From the NCBI GenBank assembly GCA_020632875.1, contig JACKET010000004.1:448181-512180 (forward strand): a stretch of 64,000 nucleotides of DNA, given 5' to 3'. Below are positions 50,915 through 62,195 of this stretch, one piece after another (the first letter of the stretch is position 1; each line of letters begins with the position of its first letter). A program made the position numbers and the translations under genes. A model generated the notes under the pieces. That model did not search any database and had not been told where the DNA came from. It saw only the letters and a program-made list of their open reading frames with translations. The DNA is from Alphaproteobacteria bacterium. GTDB lineage: Bacteria > Myxococcota_A > UBA796 > GCA-2862545.

Positions 50915-53900
50915 ATGTGGTCGTGGACCCTGCTCGCCCCCGCGCTCGCCGGGGGCCTCGATGCCGACGGCGCGGGCCTCCCCGTCCACGACGGTGCGCA
51001 CGACAGCCCCGCGCTGTTGTCGAAAGCGCCGGAGCTCGGGCGCGCGGGCATCGCCATCGGCCTGCGCGGCTCGCTCGACGTGGCGCCGCTCGTCCGCACC
51101 GAGCCCGACGCCAGCACCACCGACCTCGTGGGCCTGGCGACCGTCGCCCGCCTGCAGGGGGCCGTGGGCCTCGCAGAGTTCCTGTCCGTGGCGGTGGATG
51201 CGCCGTTCCGGGTGTACGGCACCTCCGACCTCGTCGCGCAGGGCCCGGCGTTCGGCGACGCCTCCGCGACGCTCTGGGCGCGCACCACGGTGCAGCGCGT
51301 GCGGCTCGGCGGAGGGCTCGGGGCGCGGCTCCCGACCGGGCAGCCCGGGCTCTTCGCGGGCTCGGGTCGCGTGATCCCCGAGGTCCACGTCACGGCGCGC
51401 GCGGGCACCCTGTGGACGGTCTCGGCTGCGCTCGACGGGGCCTTCGAGGGGTCGGTCGCACCGGCCGATGCGATCGGCGGCGCGATCGTCGGAGGCGGCG
51501 TGGGGCTCGACCACGTCCGAGATCGGTGGGCGGCCGGCCTCGCGGTGCGGGGCTCCGTGCCCCTCGCCGAAGACGTGCGGATCCGCCGCGGCGTGCCGCT
51601 CGAGGTCGGTGTGCACGGGGGTTTCGCGGCCACCGAGCACGTCGCGCTCGACGTCCTCGGGGCCCGCGCGATCCTCGATGCGGCGGGGTCCCCCACGTGG
51701 CGCGTGTCGGCGGCCGTCGTGGCCGCCTTCGGCCCGCGCATCGAGCCGCCGCAACCGCGGATCCTGACGTACGAGATCACCGTCCTCGACCCCGACGGCG
51801 TGCCCGTGGCGGGCGCGGAGGCCGCGTTCGACGACGGCGTGGTGGTCGCCTCCGACGCGAACGGCACGATCCGCTGGGAGGGCAAGGCCCGCCCCGTGAT
51901 CTCGGCGCCCGGGCTCCAGGCCGTGCAGATCCGCGACTCGGGCGAGGTCCGGCTCGACTGGGCGCCCGTCGAGCTGCGCGTGGTGGTCGCCACCGAGAAG
52001 GGCGAAGCGGTCACGCCGGCCATCCGGCTCGAAGAAGAAGGCGCGCCGCCCCTCGCCCTCGCCGACGGCACGTGGGCAACCCAGGTCCTCCCCGGCACGT
52101 GGACGCTCTCGGTGGGCGCCGACGGCTACGGCAGCCAGACGCGCGAGATCGACGTCCAGCCCGGGCGCACCGAGCCCATCGCGATCGAGGTCGTGCTCCT
52201 CCCCACCCGCGGCGACGCCCGGCTCGACGTGACGATCGCCGACCCTCAGGGCAACGGGGTCCTCGGGGCCGAGGTCCGCATCGACGGTGTCGCGATCGGC
52301 ACCGCCGGGCAGGGCGCAATCGGCATCGCGGGCCTCGAGGAGACCACCCACGAGGTCGCGGTCGACGCGCGCTACTTCGACGAGGAGTCCCAGGAGGTCG
52401 ACCTCCAGGCCGGCTCCGGCAGGGCCGACTTCGGGCTGTACTACGCGCCGGGCACGGTGCGCGTGACGGCACTCGGCCCGCACGGCCCCATCCGCGACGG
52501 CACGGTGTTCTTCCAGGGCCCGCGCGCCCTGCCGCCGCTGAAGCTCGGCGACCACGGCGAGCGCCTCGTCCAGCTCTCGAACGGGCGCTGGGCCTGCGTG
52601 CTCTCGTCCCCCGCGTACGGGCTGCAGGAGCGGTCGCTGCTCGTCGAGCCCGGCGGCCCCGTGCCGCTCAACGCGGCCTTCCGCCTGCAGGCCGCGGCAG
52701 AGGGCGCGAGCGACCTCGTCGTGAAGCTCACCGACCCCGACGGGCGGCCGCTCGAGGACGTGGAGATCGACCTCGACGGGGCCTCGGTCGGGCGCACCGG
52801 GACCGGCGGCGAGCTGCGGCTGTTCGACCTCCAGACGGGCCCCGTGACGCTTCGCGCGACCGGCGAGGCGCTCGTGACCGCGTCGAAGACGGTCGAGCTG
52901 CGCGAGGGCCTGCAGGCCGTGGGGCTCGGCCTGATCTGGGACCAGGGCGCCGTGCGCGTCGCGGCCAACACGCCGCGCGGCCCGGCCGACGCCTACGTGG
53001 AGTTCGACGGGCCCGAGCCCTACGAGGGCGGCTCGCTCGGCGAGCCGGGCCGCCGGCTGTTCCAGAAGGTCCCCGGCGGCGAGTGGGAGCTCGTGGCGTC
53101 CCACCAGGAGGGCATGGAGGTGGCGTGGACGCTGGTGTCCGACATCGGCGGGCGCCTGACCGACGTGTCCATCGCGCTCGGCGAGGAGACCGGCGACGCC
53201 ACGCTCGAGGTCGTGGTCACCGACCCCGACGGCGCACCCGTGGATGGCGTCGAGGTGCTGGTCGACGGGCGCCCCCTCGCGCGCACCGCTTCGGGCGGCC
53301 GTCTGCGGGTCTCCGGGCTCGACGCCGGGCCACGCGAGCTGCGCCTCGTGCACCCGACCTTCGAGACCTGGTCGTCGGGCACGGCGCTCACCGACGGGGA
53401 GGTGAACACCGCGGTGGTCGGCCTCGTGTGGAAGCCCGGCGTGCTCGACATCCTCGTGCGCAGCGGCGGGAAGCCCGCCGACGACGCCGTGATCTACGTG
53501 GCCGGCAACCGCTCGGTGCCACCGATCGAGCCCGGCCCCGACGGGCGCGCAGTCGTTCCGCTGGGTCCCGGCGACTGGGACGTGCTGGTGTCGTCGCCGA
53601 GCGGCGGTCTCGCGGAGCGCTCCGTCACCCTCGCCGAGGTCGGGCCCCCGACCCGCCTCGAGGTCGATCTCGACGCCACGTCCGGGCTCGTCGTGCAGGT
53701 GCTCGACCGCCGCGGCGAGGGCATCGCCGACGCCGAGGTGCGCGTCGACGGCACGCTCGCCGGCACCACGGATACCTCGGGAACCCTCGTCGTCGACCTC
53801 CCCGACGCGGGCGCGTCGATCGCCGTGAGCCACCCCCACCTCGAGCCCGTCGGTGCGGTCCAGGTGCCCCCCGGCACGCAGCAGCAGCTGTTCGAGGCGA

Positions 53901-54514
53901 AGTGGAAGCTCCAGAGCGTGCCCGTCCGCATCCGGCACCAGGGCCAGGCGCACGCCGCGAAGGTCGGTGCCATGGGGCCGGGCCGCATCGAGCCCGTCAC
54001 GATCGACGGCTCCGGCTCCATCGAGCTGCCTCCGGGCCGCTGGCAGGTGCTCGCCAGCGCCGACGGCCTCGCCGTCGCCCGGAAGACCGTCGACGTGATC
54101 GCAGGCGTGTCCCAGCCCGCCCCCATCGACTTCGAGCTCGGCAGCGCTCAGATCCGCATCACCGCCGAGGGCATCGAGCTGCGCAACGTGCGCTTCGACC
54201 TCGACCGCGACGTGGCGCTCGAGCAGTACGCCAGCGTGCTCGAAGAGGTCGCCGCGACGCTCATCGCCGACAGCCGCATCCTGAAGGTCGAGGTGCAGGG
54301 CCACACCGACGCGCAGGGCGATCCGGTCTACAACTACGACCTGTCGCGGCGCCGCGCGCAGTCCGTCGTGCAGGCCCTGATCGACCTGGGCGTGCCGGCC
54401 GATCTGCTCGTGTCACGCGGGTACGGGCCGAGCCGTCCGATCGGCGACAACCGCACGTCGGAGGGGCGCGCGTTGAATCGACGGGTCGACTTCCGCACAA
54501 TCGTCGCGGACTGA
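50915..54514 (+). CDS. Giant surface protein with fourfold tandem Ig-like modules and C-terminal OmpA domain
   Basis: 1199 residues. A short signal (MWSWTLLAPALAGG) is followed by about 270 residues of beta-barrel-like sequence (SLDVAPLVRTEPDAS, FRVYGTSDLVAQGP). From about residue 285 come CarboxypepD_reg/Cna-B-like domains. Four tandem A+B units start near residues 437, 600, 762 and 924 (each with L-V/E-V-x-DPDG and a following VEIDLDG/VEVLVDG motif), a period of about 163 residues. The last 110 residues are an OmpA domain (VRFDLDRD, EVQGHTDAQGD, NYDLSRRRAQSV, GRALNRRVDF) that binds peptidoglycan. It should span the outer membrane and tether it. First gene of a plus-strand operon inserted within the suf locus. 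Confidence 0.85.
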   Translation: MWSWTLLAPALAGGLDADGAGLPVHDGAHDSPALLSKAPELGRAGIAIGLRGSLDVAPLVRTEPDASTTDLVGLATVARLQGAVGLAEFLSVAVDAPFRVYGTSDLVAQGPAFGDASATLWARTTVQRVRLGGGLGARLPTGQPGLFAGSGRVIPEVHVTARAGTLWTVSAALDGAFEGSVAPADAIGGAIVGGGVGLDHVRDRWAAGLAVRGSVPLAEDVRIRRGVPLEVGVHGGFAATEHVALDVLGARAILDAAGSPTWRVSAAVVAAFGPRIEPPQPRILTYEITVLDPDGVPVAGAEAAFDDGVVVASDANGTIRWEGKARPVISAPGLQAVQIRDSGEVRLDWAPVELRVVVATEKGEAVTPAIRLEEEGAPPLALADGTWATQVLPGTWTLSVGADGYGSQTREIDVQPGRTEPIAIEVVLLPTRGDARLDVTIADPQGNGVLGAEVRIDGVAIGTAGQGAIGIAGLEETTHEVAVDARYFDEESQEVDLQAGSGRADFGLYYAPGTVRVTALGPHGPIRDGTVFFQGPRALPPLKLGDHGERLVQLSNGRWACVLSSPAYGLQERSLLVEPGGPVPLNAAFRLQAAAEGASDLVVKLTDPDGRPLEDVEIDLDGASVGRTGTGGELRLFDLQTGPVTLRATGEALVTASKTVELREGLQAVGLGLIWDQGAVRVAANTPRGPADAYVEFDGPEPYEGGSLGEPGRRLFQKVPGGEWELVASHQEGMEVAWTLVSDIGGRLTDVSIALGEETGDATLEVVVTDPDGAPVDGVEVLVDGRPLARTASGGRLRVSGLDAGPRELRLVHPTFETWSSGTALTDGEVNTAVVGLVWKPGVLDILVRSGGKPADDAVIYVAGNRSVPPIEPGPDGRAVVPLGPGDWDVLVSSPSGGLAERSVTLAEVGPPTRLEVDLDATSGLVVQVLDRRGEGIADAEVRVDGTLAGTTDTSGTLVVDLPDAGASIAVSHPHLEPVGAVQVPPGTQQQLFEAKWKLQSVPVRIRHQGQAHAAKVGAMGPGRIEPVTIDGSGSIELPPGRWQVLASADGLAVARKTVDVIAGVSQPAPIDFELGSAQIRITAEGIELRNVRFDLDRDVALEQYASVLEEVAATLIADSRILKVEVQGHTDAQGDPVYNYDLSRRRAQSVVQALIDLGVPADLLVSRGYGPSRPIGDNRTSEGRALNRRVDFRTIVAD

Positions 54515-54523
54515 ACCCGTCGG

Positions 54524-55594
54524 GTGACCTTGCCCCGCTCACGCTTCATCACCGCGCTCGTCATCGGCATCGGCACCGCCCTGCTCGTGGTCTTCGCCGT
54601 GCTCCGCTTCGCCATGCCCGACACCACGGGCCCGTCGACGCGCGACGTCACGCTGTCGGTCGCCACGCCGGGCCCCGATCACCCCGTCACGCTGTGGGAG
54701 GGGGGTGTGCGCCTGCTGCTCGGCGGAGACGGGCGGGTGCGGCTCGGCGAGCGTCCCACGCCGTCGCACCTGTTCCTCGAGTGGACCGTCGGCGACGGCT
54801 GCGACGAGGGCTGTCCCGACCGGTGCCCCGCGTGGTGCGAGCTCGGGAGCCAGCGGGTCGAGGTCCCCTCGGGCTCCGGGCCGTACGAGGCGACCCTCGC
54901 GATCGCCGCTCCTGCGGCGCGCCCGGTCGAGGTGGTCGCGAACGGCCCGCTCGGTCGGGCCGAGCTCGGCGGCCGCGTCGGCACCCGCGAGGCGGAGCGC
55001 GCCCACTTCGAGCCCATCCTGCCGGGCTCGTACGAGATGGTGCTCGAGATCGGCGCGTGCCCGCCGGAGTCCCTCGGGTGTGCGTCGTCGGGCGACGTGT
55101 GCCCGGAGGGCTGCAGCTCGTGGTCCCAGAACGTCGCGGTGCCCGTGGGCGAGGGTCCGGTGGAGCTGGTCTTCACCCTGCCCGTGCCCGGCGCCGAGCC
55201 GAAGCCGGGGCCCACGGCTCCGAAGGGTGCGGGCGCCATCAGCGGTGCCGCGTTCGCGCGCTTCGTCGAGGCCAACCCCGACTGGGGACGCGAGGCCGCC
55301 ATCGGCGCGGGTCGCGCCGACGCGCGCTATCTCCGCGATTGGTCTCCCGATCCGCCGCCCGGGCCGGTCACCCAGGTGACGTGGGGCGCGGCGCGCGCCT
55401 ACTGCGAATCCCGCGGGGGGTTGCTCGGGGTCGACGAGGCGCCCCTGACCTGGGACCGGGCATCCGGCCCGACGCAGGAATGGCGCGATTCGAACGGGAG
55501 TCCGGTCTGGCGCCGCTTCGACGGCGTGAAGTCGTCGCGGCCGGAGCGCGCCGATCGGGCGTTCTCGTTCACCGGGTTCCGCTGCCGTCGGTGA
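54524..55594 (+). CDS. Membrane-anchored protein with two Cys-rich modules and an FGE-like domain
   Basis: 356 residues from GTG. N-terminal membrane helix (FITALVIGIGTALLVVFAVL). Two similar modules follow, each with a four-Cys cluster (C93/C97/C101/C105 and C179/C186/C193/C197) and then V-x-VP-x-G-x-GP. The last 120 residues (237-356) resemble a shortened formylglycine-generating-enzyme (SUMF1) fold: PVTQVTWGAARAYCESRGG, then TQEWRDSNGSPVWRR and AFSFTGFRCRR. The copper-binding Cys pair of true FGE cannot be identified, so it may be an FGE-like binding domain rather than an enzyme. It lies in an operon with two surface proteins, 9 nt after the OmpA gene. Confidence 0.7.
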   Translation: MTLPRSRFITALVIGIGTALLVVFAVLRFAMPDTTGPSTRDVTLSVATPGPDHPVTLWEGGVRLLLGGDGRVRLGERPTPSHLFLEWTVGDGCDEGCPDRCPAWCELGSQRVEVPSGSGPYEATLAIAAPAARPVEVVANGPLGRAELGGRVGTREAERAHFEPILPGSYEMVLEIGACPPESLGCASSGDVCPEGCSSWSQNVAVPVGEGPVELVFTLPVPGAEPKPGPTAPKGAGAISGAAFARFVEANPDWGREAAIGAGRADARYLRDWSPDPPPGPVTQVTWGAARAYCESRGGLLGVDEAPLTWDRASGPTQEWRDSNGSPVWRRFDGVKSSRPERADRAFSFTGFRCRR

Positions 55595-55606
55595 TACCCT
55601 GGGGGC

Positions 55607-57560
55607 ATGAGCCTCCTCCTGGTCGCACCGGTGCTCGCTGCCACGGTGTGCCCCTCCGGCTGTGACCACACCGACGTGGCCTCGGCCGTCGCGGGGGCCA
55701 CGCCGGGCGAGGTGGTGTGGATCACCGCACCCGGGGCCTACGACGCGTCCGGCCTTCAGTTCCCCGCGTCCGGCGTCACCGTCCAGGCCGAGGCCGATGG
55801 CGTGACCCTCGTGAACGCGCGGGTGCTCCCGCCCTACGCGCTCGGGATGCGGTTCGAGCGCGTCACCATCGACTGCGGTGGCGGCGGGTTCGTGGGCACG
55901 CTGCTCAACCAGCAGTCGCTCGAGCTGTCCTGGGTCGAGGTGCGCAACTGCTTCGCTCCGTCCGGGTCGATCGCCACGACGGGCAATCCCAACGCGTCCG
56001 TCCTCATCGAGCACAGCTGGCTGCACGACCTCTCGGCCGACCGCGGCGGGGTCGTCTCGATGGAGCGCGGTGAGGTCACGCTCGACCACACCCTCGTCTG
56101 CGACACGTCCGCGACGGAGCGCGGAGGGGTGGTGTACCGGTCCGACCAGTCCCGCGAGCTGATCGTGACGCACACCTACGTGTTCGGCGCGTCGGCGCCC
56201 GAAGGCGCCGTGCTCTACAACGAGACCGGCGGTACGGTCGAGCTGCTCCACAACACGTTCGTCGGAGGGGTCGCGAGCCCGATGTCCGGCGGGGCCCTGA
56301 ACCTCGAGAGCGCCGGCATCGAGGTTCGCAGCAACGCGTTCGCCTATACGGTGTCCGGAGACGCCATCGGCCCCAACGCCCCCACCGGGCTCTACACCCA
56401 CAACGGCTGGTGGCAGAACTTCGTCCGCGACGCGCCAGGCGATGCCCGCGGGGCCAGCGCCGTGACGGCCGACCCCCAGCTCCCCGGCGGCATGCCCACG
56501 TGCGACCCCCTGACCGCGATGCCCTCGAGCCCCTCGTGGCTCCAGGGCGCCCACGACGGCGGTGCGATCGGCGCGTTCGACACCACGGGGGTCACGGGGC
56601 CGACCGCCTGGGACGACGTCGACGGAGACGGCCGCGTCGCGGTGTTCGACTGCGACGACACCGACCCCGACGTGAACGACCTCCTCCCCGAGATCGCCTG
56701 CGACGGGAAGGACAACGACTGCGACGGCATCGTCGATGGTGGGCTCGTGGGGCAGGGCTACGTCGATGCCGACGGGGACGGGTACGGCGGCGGGAGCCCC
56801 GTGCCGTGCGGCGTCGATCCGCTGGTCGGGCTCGGCGGAGACTGCGACGACGCCGATCCGCTGCGGAGCCCCGGCATGCCCGAGGCGACCTGCAACGGCG
56901 TCGACGACGACTGCGACACGGCGACGCTCGACGAGCCCGACGCCGATGGCGACGGCGACCCGGTCTGCACGGACTGCGACGACTCCGACCCCGCGAACAG
57001 CTCGATCGGGACGGAGATCTGCGACGGTCAGGACAACGACTGCGACGGCGGGATCGACCAGGGTGGCGGCCTGGTCGCGTGGGCGGACGCCGACGGCGAC
57101 GGGTTCGGCGACGTGCACGTCCCCGTCTTCGACTGCGCCGAGGGCGTGGCCAACGACCTCGACTGCGACGACACCACGGCGTCCATCAACCCGGGAGCGG
57201 CCGAGCGCTGCGATCCGCTGAACGTCGACGAGGACTGCGACGGCTGGCCCGACGACCTCGACCCGGAGGGCGCCGTCGGCGCGGTGATCGCGCCCGTCGA
57301 CCTCGACGGCGATGGCTACGCCGACCCCGACAACCTCGCGGCCCAATGCGACGCGTCCGATCTACCCGCGACCGACTGCGACGACACGAAGCCCGGCGTG
57401 CACCCGAGCGCCGCCGAGATCCCCGACGACGGGCTCGACCAGGACTGCGACGGCGAAGACCCGCCGTACCGCTACGGGAACGGGTCCTGCGGCTGCAACG
57501 CGGGTCCGGGCGCGTCGGGGGTCTGGCTGCTCGCGCTCGCGCTGGCCGCGCGGCGGAGGG

Positions 57561-57586
<26 letters not shown>
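55607..57586 (+). CDS. Secreted beta-helix protein with MopE-like metal-binding repeats and MYXO-CTERM
   Basis: 659 residues. Short signal (MSLLLVAPVLAA), then a right-handed beta-helix to about residue 320 (repeats such as VLIEHSWLHDLSADRGGVVSM). Residues 325-630 hold five or six units of the putative metal-binding motif (MopE-type): D-D-T-D-P, EIACDGKDNDCDG, YVDADGDGYG, each rich in Asp and Cys; in Methylococcus MopE binds copper, in others the units bind calcium. The end is CGC, a hydrophobic stretch (GVWLLALALA) and ARRRATRPRP, a clear MYXO-CTERM. It is surface-anchored, and probably a structural or adhesive protein. It overlaps sufB by 26 bp on the opposite strand. Confidence 0.88.
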
Positions 57587-58993
<1,407 letters not shown>

Positions 58994-58997
<4 letters not shown>

Positions 58998-59461
58998 GAC
59001 ACCGCTCCTTGCAGCTCGCTCGTACCCGACGGGATCCCGCCGCGCATCAGATCGGCGAGCGTGAGCTTCGACAGGCCCGCTTCGAGGGCCGAGCCGACGA
59101 ACCGCCACACCGCGCGCAGCTCGCAGGCCGTGTTGGCGTGGGCGCAGGATTCCTGCTGGCCCGTGAACGCGTCGCAGAAGCCCTCTCCGTACAGGGGCGG
59201 GTCGAGGGCGACGAGCGCATCCCACACGGAGATCCGGTCGGCGGGACGGGCCAGGTGGAAGCCGCCCTTCGCGCCCCGGGTGCTCACGACGACGCCGCCC
59301 CGGCGGAGCAGGCGCATCATCTTCGCGGCGTGCTCGTACCCGATGCCCTCGAGCTCGGCGATCCGCTCGATGGAGACGGGCGGGACGGCCGGGCACGGCG
59401 CCTGGCGCGCCACCTGCAGGAGGCAGCGCAGCCCGTACTCTTCCTGCGGGGTGAGCTTCAT
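58994..59461 (-). CDS. Rrf2-family Fe-S-sensing transcriptional regulator (IscR/SufR-like)
   Basis: 155 residues. An N-terminal winged helix (LTPQEEYGLRCLLQVAR, ERIAELEGIGYEHAAKMMRLLRRGGVV) and three Cys in the C-terminal part at C96, C106 and C113. IscR has C-x5-C-x5-C; here the spacings are 9 and 6, so the cluster site is a spacing variant. It probably represses the suf genes when cluster supply is adequate. Position and coupling to sufB (ATGA) strongly support that role. A CAATC...GATTG dyad lies just upstream and could be its operator. Confidence 0.93.
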
Positions 59462-59475
59462 GCTCCCGCTGTAAT

Positions 59476-59501
59476 CAATCCGTACCCTCGATTCCAGATT
59501 G
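59476..59501. promoter_or_regulatory. Dyad CAATC-n16-GATTG upstream of the Rrf2 gene
   Basis: Perfect but short (5-bp) arms, 14 nt upstream of the Rrf2 start codon, inside the 54-nt gap after the preceding gene. A possible autoregulatory site; it does not match the E. coli IscR consensus. Confidence 0.25.
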
Positions 59502-59515
59502 CAGGAGGCGCGCCG

Positions 59516-59989
59516 TCACCCACGGTCGAGGAAGAACGCGCCGAGGTGCGAATCGAGGATCACGACCGCGGTGGCGTGGGCGTGGGTGCACCGCCACACG
59601 CCGAGAGCCCCGTCCAGACGGGCCCGGAACCAGTCGAGCGCCGCCGCCGAGGCGTCGCAGCCGAGCCGCGCCTGCAGCCCCGCTGCGATGGCCAGCGCCT
59701 CGTCGGGCGCACACGGGGCCCACGGCCCCGCTTCGAGCTCGGCGAACGCGGACGACTCGGGCAGCTCGGCGCAGAGCAGCTCGTCGACGAGGATCGCGAT
59801 CAGCGCCTGCCCCGCGGCCTCGTCGCGCCGGGTGCGCCACCCGCGCACGGCGGAGCGGATGCGGACGTGGCTCGGGCGCTCGGTGGGGGCGTCCGGGGCG
59901 AGCGCGTCGAGCCACGCGACCTTGCACCAGGCATCGCCGTCGAACCACAGGTCGCGCACCCGCGCGATGTCGTCAGGGACGGCCGACAC
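59516..59989 (-). CDS. Hypothetical protein, 157 residues
   Basis: Starts with GTG, overlapping the upstream glycosyltransferase gene by 17 bp. Soluble and helical, Trp-rich (ARVRDLWFDGDAWCKVAWLD, then ALDWFRARLDGALGVWRC). No family recognised. It sits between the GT87-like gene and the Rrf2 gene, on the same strand. Confidence 0.6.
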   Translation of the reverse strand: MSAVPDDIARVRDLWFDGDAWCKVAWLDALAPDAPTERPSHVRIRSAVRGWRTRRDEAAGQALIAILVDELLCAELPESSAFAELEAGPWAPCAPDEALAIAAGLQARLGCDASAAALDWFRARLDGALGVWRCTHAHATAVVILDSHLGAFFLDRG

Positions 59990-61226
59990 CGCGCCCCACC
60001 CACGCCGAGCACAGCAGCAGGCCGCACAGCGAGAGGAACTTCAGCTCCTGCACGAAGACGCCCGGCCAGTGGCTCTCGATCTCCATGAACAGCTGCTTCA
60101 GCGCCTGCAGGTCGAACGCCAGCAGGGTCGTCGAGAGGCCCGCCACGACGGCGAGGATCAGCGGCAGTCGCCCCGCAGAGGCCGCCAGCACGGCGAGGAC
60201 GGCCGCCGGCAGCGCCCACACCAGGTGGTGCTCGTACGTGTAGACGGGGATCAGCAGCATCGCGACACAGACGGCGGAGGCCTGGCCCGCGACGGTCCAC
60301 CGGTCTTCGGCGGGCGGCTTCACGCCGAACAGCAGCCCGAGCCCGACGACGAGGAGGAAGGCGAAGGCCGAGCTCATCGCCGCCGCCGTGTCGGACAGGC
60401 TTCGATCGTGGGACGGCCAGACCTGGTGGAACAGGTTCGGCACGGAGTGGTTGCCGAACAGCTCGATGGGGATCGAGAGGCCGTTGTAGTCGCCCGATTT
60501 GAACTTCGGCAGGACCTCCGTGTAGAAGCGCCACTGGTCGTCGAACCCGACCACGGCGAGCGAGGCGACCGACAGCGCGACGGCCGTGACGCAGGCCGTG
60601 CCCGCCGCGACCCATCGCCGGCGCAGCAGCCACCAGGCGACGAACAACGCTGGTGACATCTTCGCCATGCACGCCATCCCGACCAGCACGCCAGCGAGGC
60701 CTGGCCGGCCGCGGTCGTCGGCCCACAGCCCCATGAGCAGCGCGAGCAGCACACCGAAGTTCGCCTGCCCCATCGCGTGGTTGTTGGGCACGGCGGTGGT
60801 CAGCGCGAGCAGCACGGCGATCACGGCGGCACCGATGGGGCTCAGGTCGCGCCACCAGAGCCACAGCACGAGGGCCGAGAGCACCGCGAACAGCTCGTCG
60901 AGCCAGAACCACACGCGAAAGGCAGAAGGCAGGTCGAACGCCGTGACCCACGCGGTCGCGGCGATGAACGGCGGCGGGTAGAAGAAGGGGTGGACGGCAC
61001 CCCGCGCGCCGTCCTGGCGGGCCGCCTGCGTGAGCGCGCGCTTCTCGTAGGGGTCGCCGCCCTCCCGCGCGACGCGTGCGGCGTAGTAGTAGCTGGCGAA
61101 GTCGCGCCCGTTGTTCTGGCCGGCGACGCCGACCCAGGCTGGCGACAGCACGGTGAGCAGGTGCCAGGCGACGGCGGCGACGACGACCAGGAGCACCGGG
61201 CCGCGCGTGGGCTCGGACGCGGTCAC
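59973..61226 (-). CDS. GT87-like polyprenyl-phosphate-mannose-dependent glycosyltransferase
   Basis: 417 residues from a GTG that overlaps the preceding stop (GTGA). About ten membrane segments. The first outer loop has GRDFASYYYAARVAREGGDPYE, the usual GT87 (PimE, DUF2029) signature with the catalytic Asp; later conserved bits are QANFGVLLALLMG and AWWLLRRRW. Enzymes of this family add mannose or another hexose from a polyprenyl-phosphate donor to a lipid or glycan. The acceptor is unknown. It is coupled to the metallophosphatase-like gene upstream. Confidence 0.82.
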   Translation of the reverse strand: MTASEPTRGPVLLVVVAAVAWHLLTVLSPAWVGVAGQNNGRDFASYYYAARVAREGGDPYEKRALTQAARQDGARGAVHPFFYPPPFIAATAWVTAFDLPSAFRVWFWLDELFAVLSALVLWLWWRDLSPIGAAVIAVLLALTTAVPNNHAMGQANFGVLLALLMGLWADDRGRPGLAGVLVGMACMAKMSPALFVAWWLLRRRWVAAGTACVTAVALSVASLAVVGFDDQWRFYTEVLPKFKSGDYNGLSIPIELFGNHSVPNLFHQVWPSHDRSLSDTAAAMSSAFAFLLVVGLGLLFGVKPPAEDRWTVAGQASAVCVAMLLIPVYTYEHHLVWALPAAVLAVLAASAGRLPLILAVVAGLSTTLLAFDLQALKQLFMEIESHWPGVFVQELKFLSLCGLLLCSAWVGRGVGRP

Positions 61227-62158
61227 GGCGCTCCGAAGAGCTCGCGCTGCGCGGCAGCGATGTCGTCGCGCGCGTCGCGGGCGCGGGCCTTCCATGGGGC
61301 CGGGCTCGGGATGCGCTTGTCGAGGCCGATGGCGCGGTCGTGCGCCGACGTGATCACGCCGTCGCTCACGCGCAGCCGGAGCTCGCCGAGCCGCTGCGTC
61401 TCGAACGCCGAGCGCACCCACACGGTGTCGCCCACCACGACGGGGTCGTAGCGGTTGCGGTGGGTGTCGGCGTCGACCAGCACGTCGATGTCGAGCTTCG
61501 CGATGGCCTTCGCGTCTTTGCCGAGCGCGTAGCCGAGCACCACGACGAGGTCGGCCTTCTCGTGCAGCTCGGGGAGCAGCGACTCGAGCGCCTGGACCGG
61601 GTCGAGCCGCTCGAAGTCGGGTGGCTGGAGGTACTCTTTCGACCAGTGCGTGACGCCCGTGATCGCGACGTCGAGATCGCCGGCCTGCGCGATCACGTAC
61701 GGCGGCGGCCCCCCGGGGCCACGGGCGTTCGCGAGCACGGCGCCCTTCGGGAACTGCCCGACCGAGGCGAGGTACGGGAGATCGCGGAAGCTCACGTTCA
61801 CCGCCGACCAGTCGGCGGCCTGGACCGCTTCGACCATGTGCGCGTTGGCCACGCGGGCATCCGAGCGGAGGCGATTGTCGTCGCCGATCGTGTCGCGCAG
61901 CCAGTTGCCGGCGTTGACCGTGATCACCGGGGCGCTGAGCGCCTCTGCGGCGTGCTGGTAGGCGACGAGGCGCGCGAGGGAGCCGCGGGGGTTGTTGGGG
62001 CACCCGCAGGTGTCCATCGAGCCGTCCTGCTCGCCCCCGTAGAGGATCACGACGTCGGCGGGGTCGTCGTTCAGGCGCTTCTTGAGCGGCCCCTCGTCGG
62101 CGCTCGTGGCGACCACCGAGGGACTGGCGAGCGCGAGGTTCCAGACCAGCGTCAGCAT
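61223..62158 (-). CDS. Exported metallophosphoesterase/5'-nucleotidase-like protein with altered metal site
   Basis: 311 residues; short signal (MLTLVWNLALAS). Fits the UshA/SoxB N-terminal domain: DVVILYGGEQDGSMDTCGCP, where relatives with a C-G-C motif have a Gly-rich region before it, then NAGNWLR, VSFRDLPYLASV, ITGVTHW and VLVDADTHRNRYDPVVVGDT. The usual D-x-H metal pair at the first strand is not present, and the G-H-x-H near the end reads D-A-D-T-H. Activity is therefore uncertain. The DTCGCPNNPRGSLAR segment resembles a variant class seen in Myxococcota. It starts 37 nt from the divergent TPR-like gene. Confidence 0.75.
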   Translation of the reverse strand: MLTLVWNLALASPSVVATSADEGPLKKRLNDDPADVVILYGGEQDGSMDTCGCPNNPRGSLARLVAYQHAAEALSAPVITVNAGNWLRDTIGDDNRLRSDARVANAHMVEAVQAADWSAVNVSFRDLPYLASVGQFPKGAVLANARGPGGPPPYVIAQAGDLDVAITGVTHWSKEYLQPPDFERLDPVQALESLLPELHEKADLVVVLGYALGKDAKAIAKLDIDVLVDADTHRNRYDPVVVGDTVWVRSAFETQRLGELRLRVSDGVITSAHDRAIGLDKRIPSPAPWKARARDARDDIAAAQRELFGAP

Positions 62159-62195
62159 GTCCTCAAGGTACAATCCGGCAGGCGCGGCTGCATCC

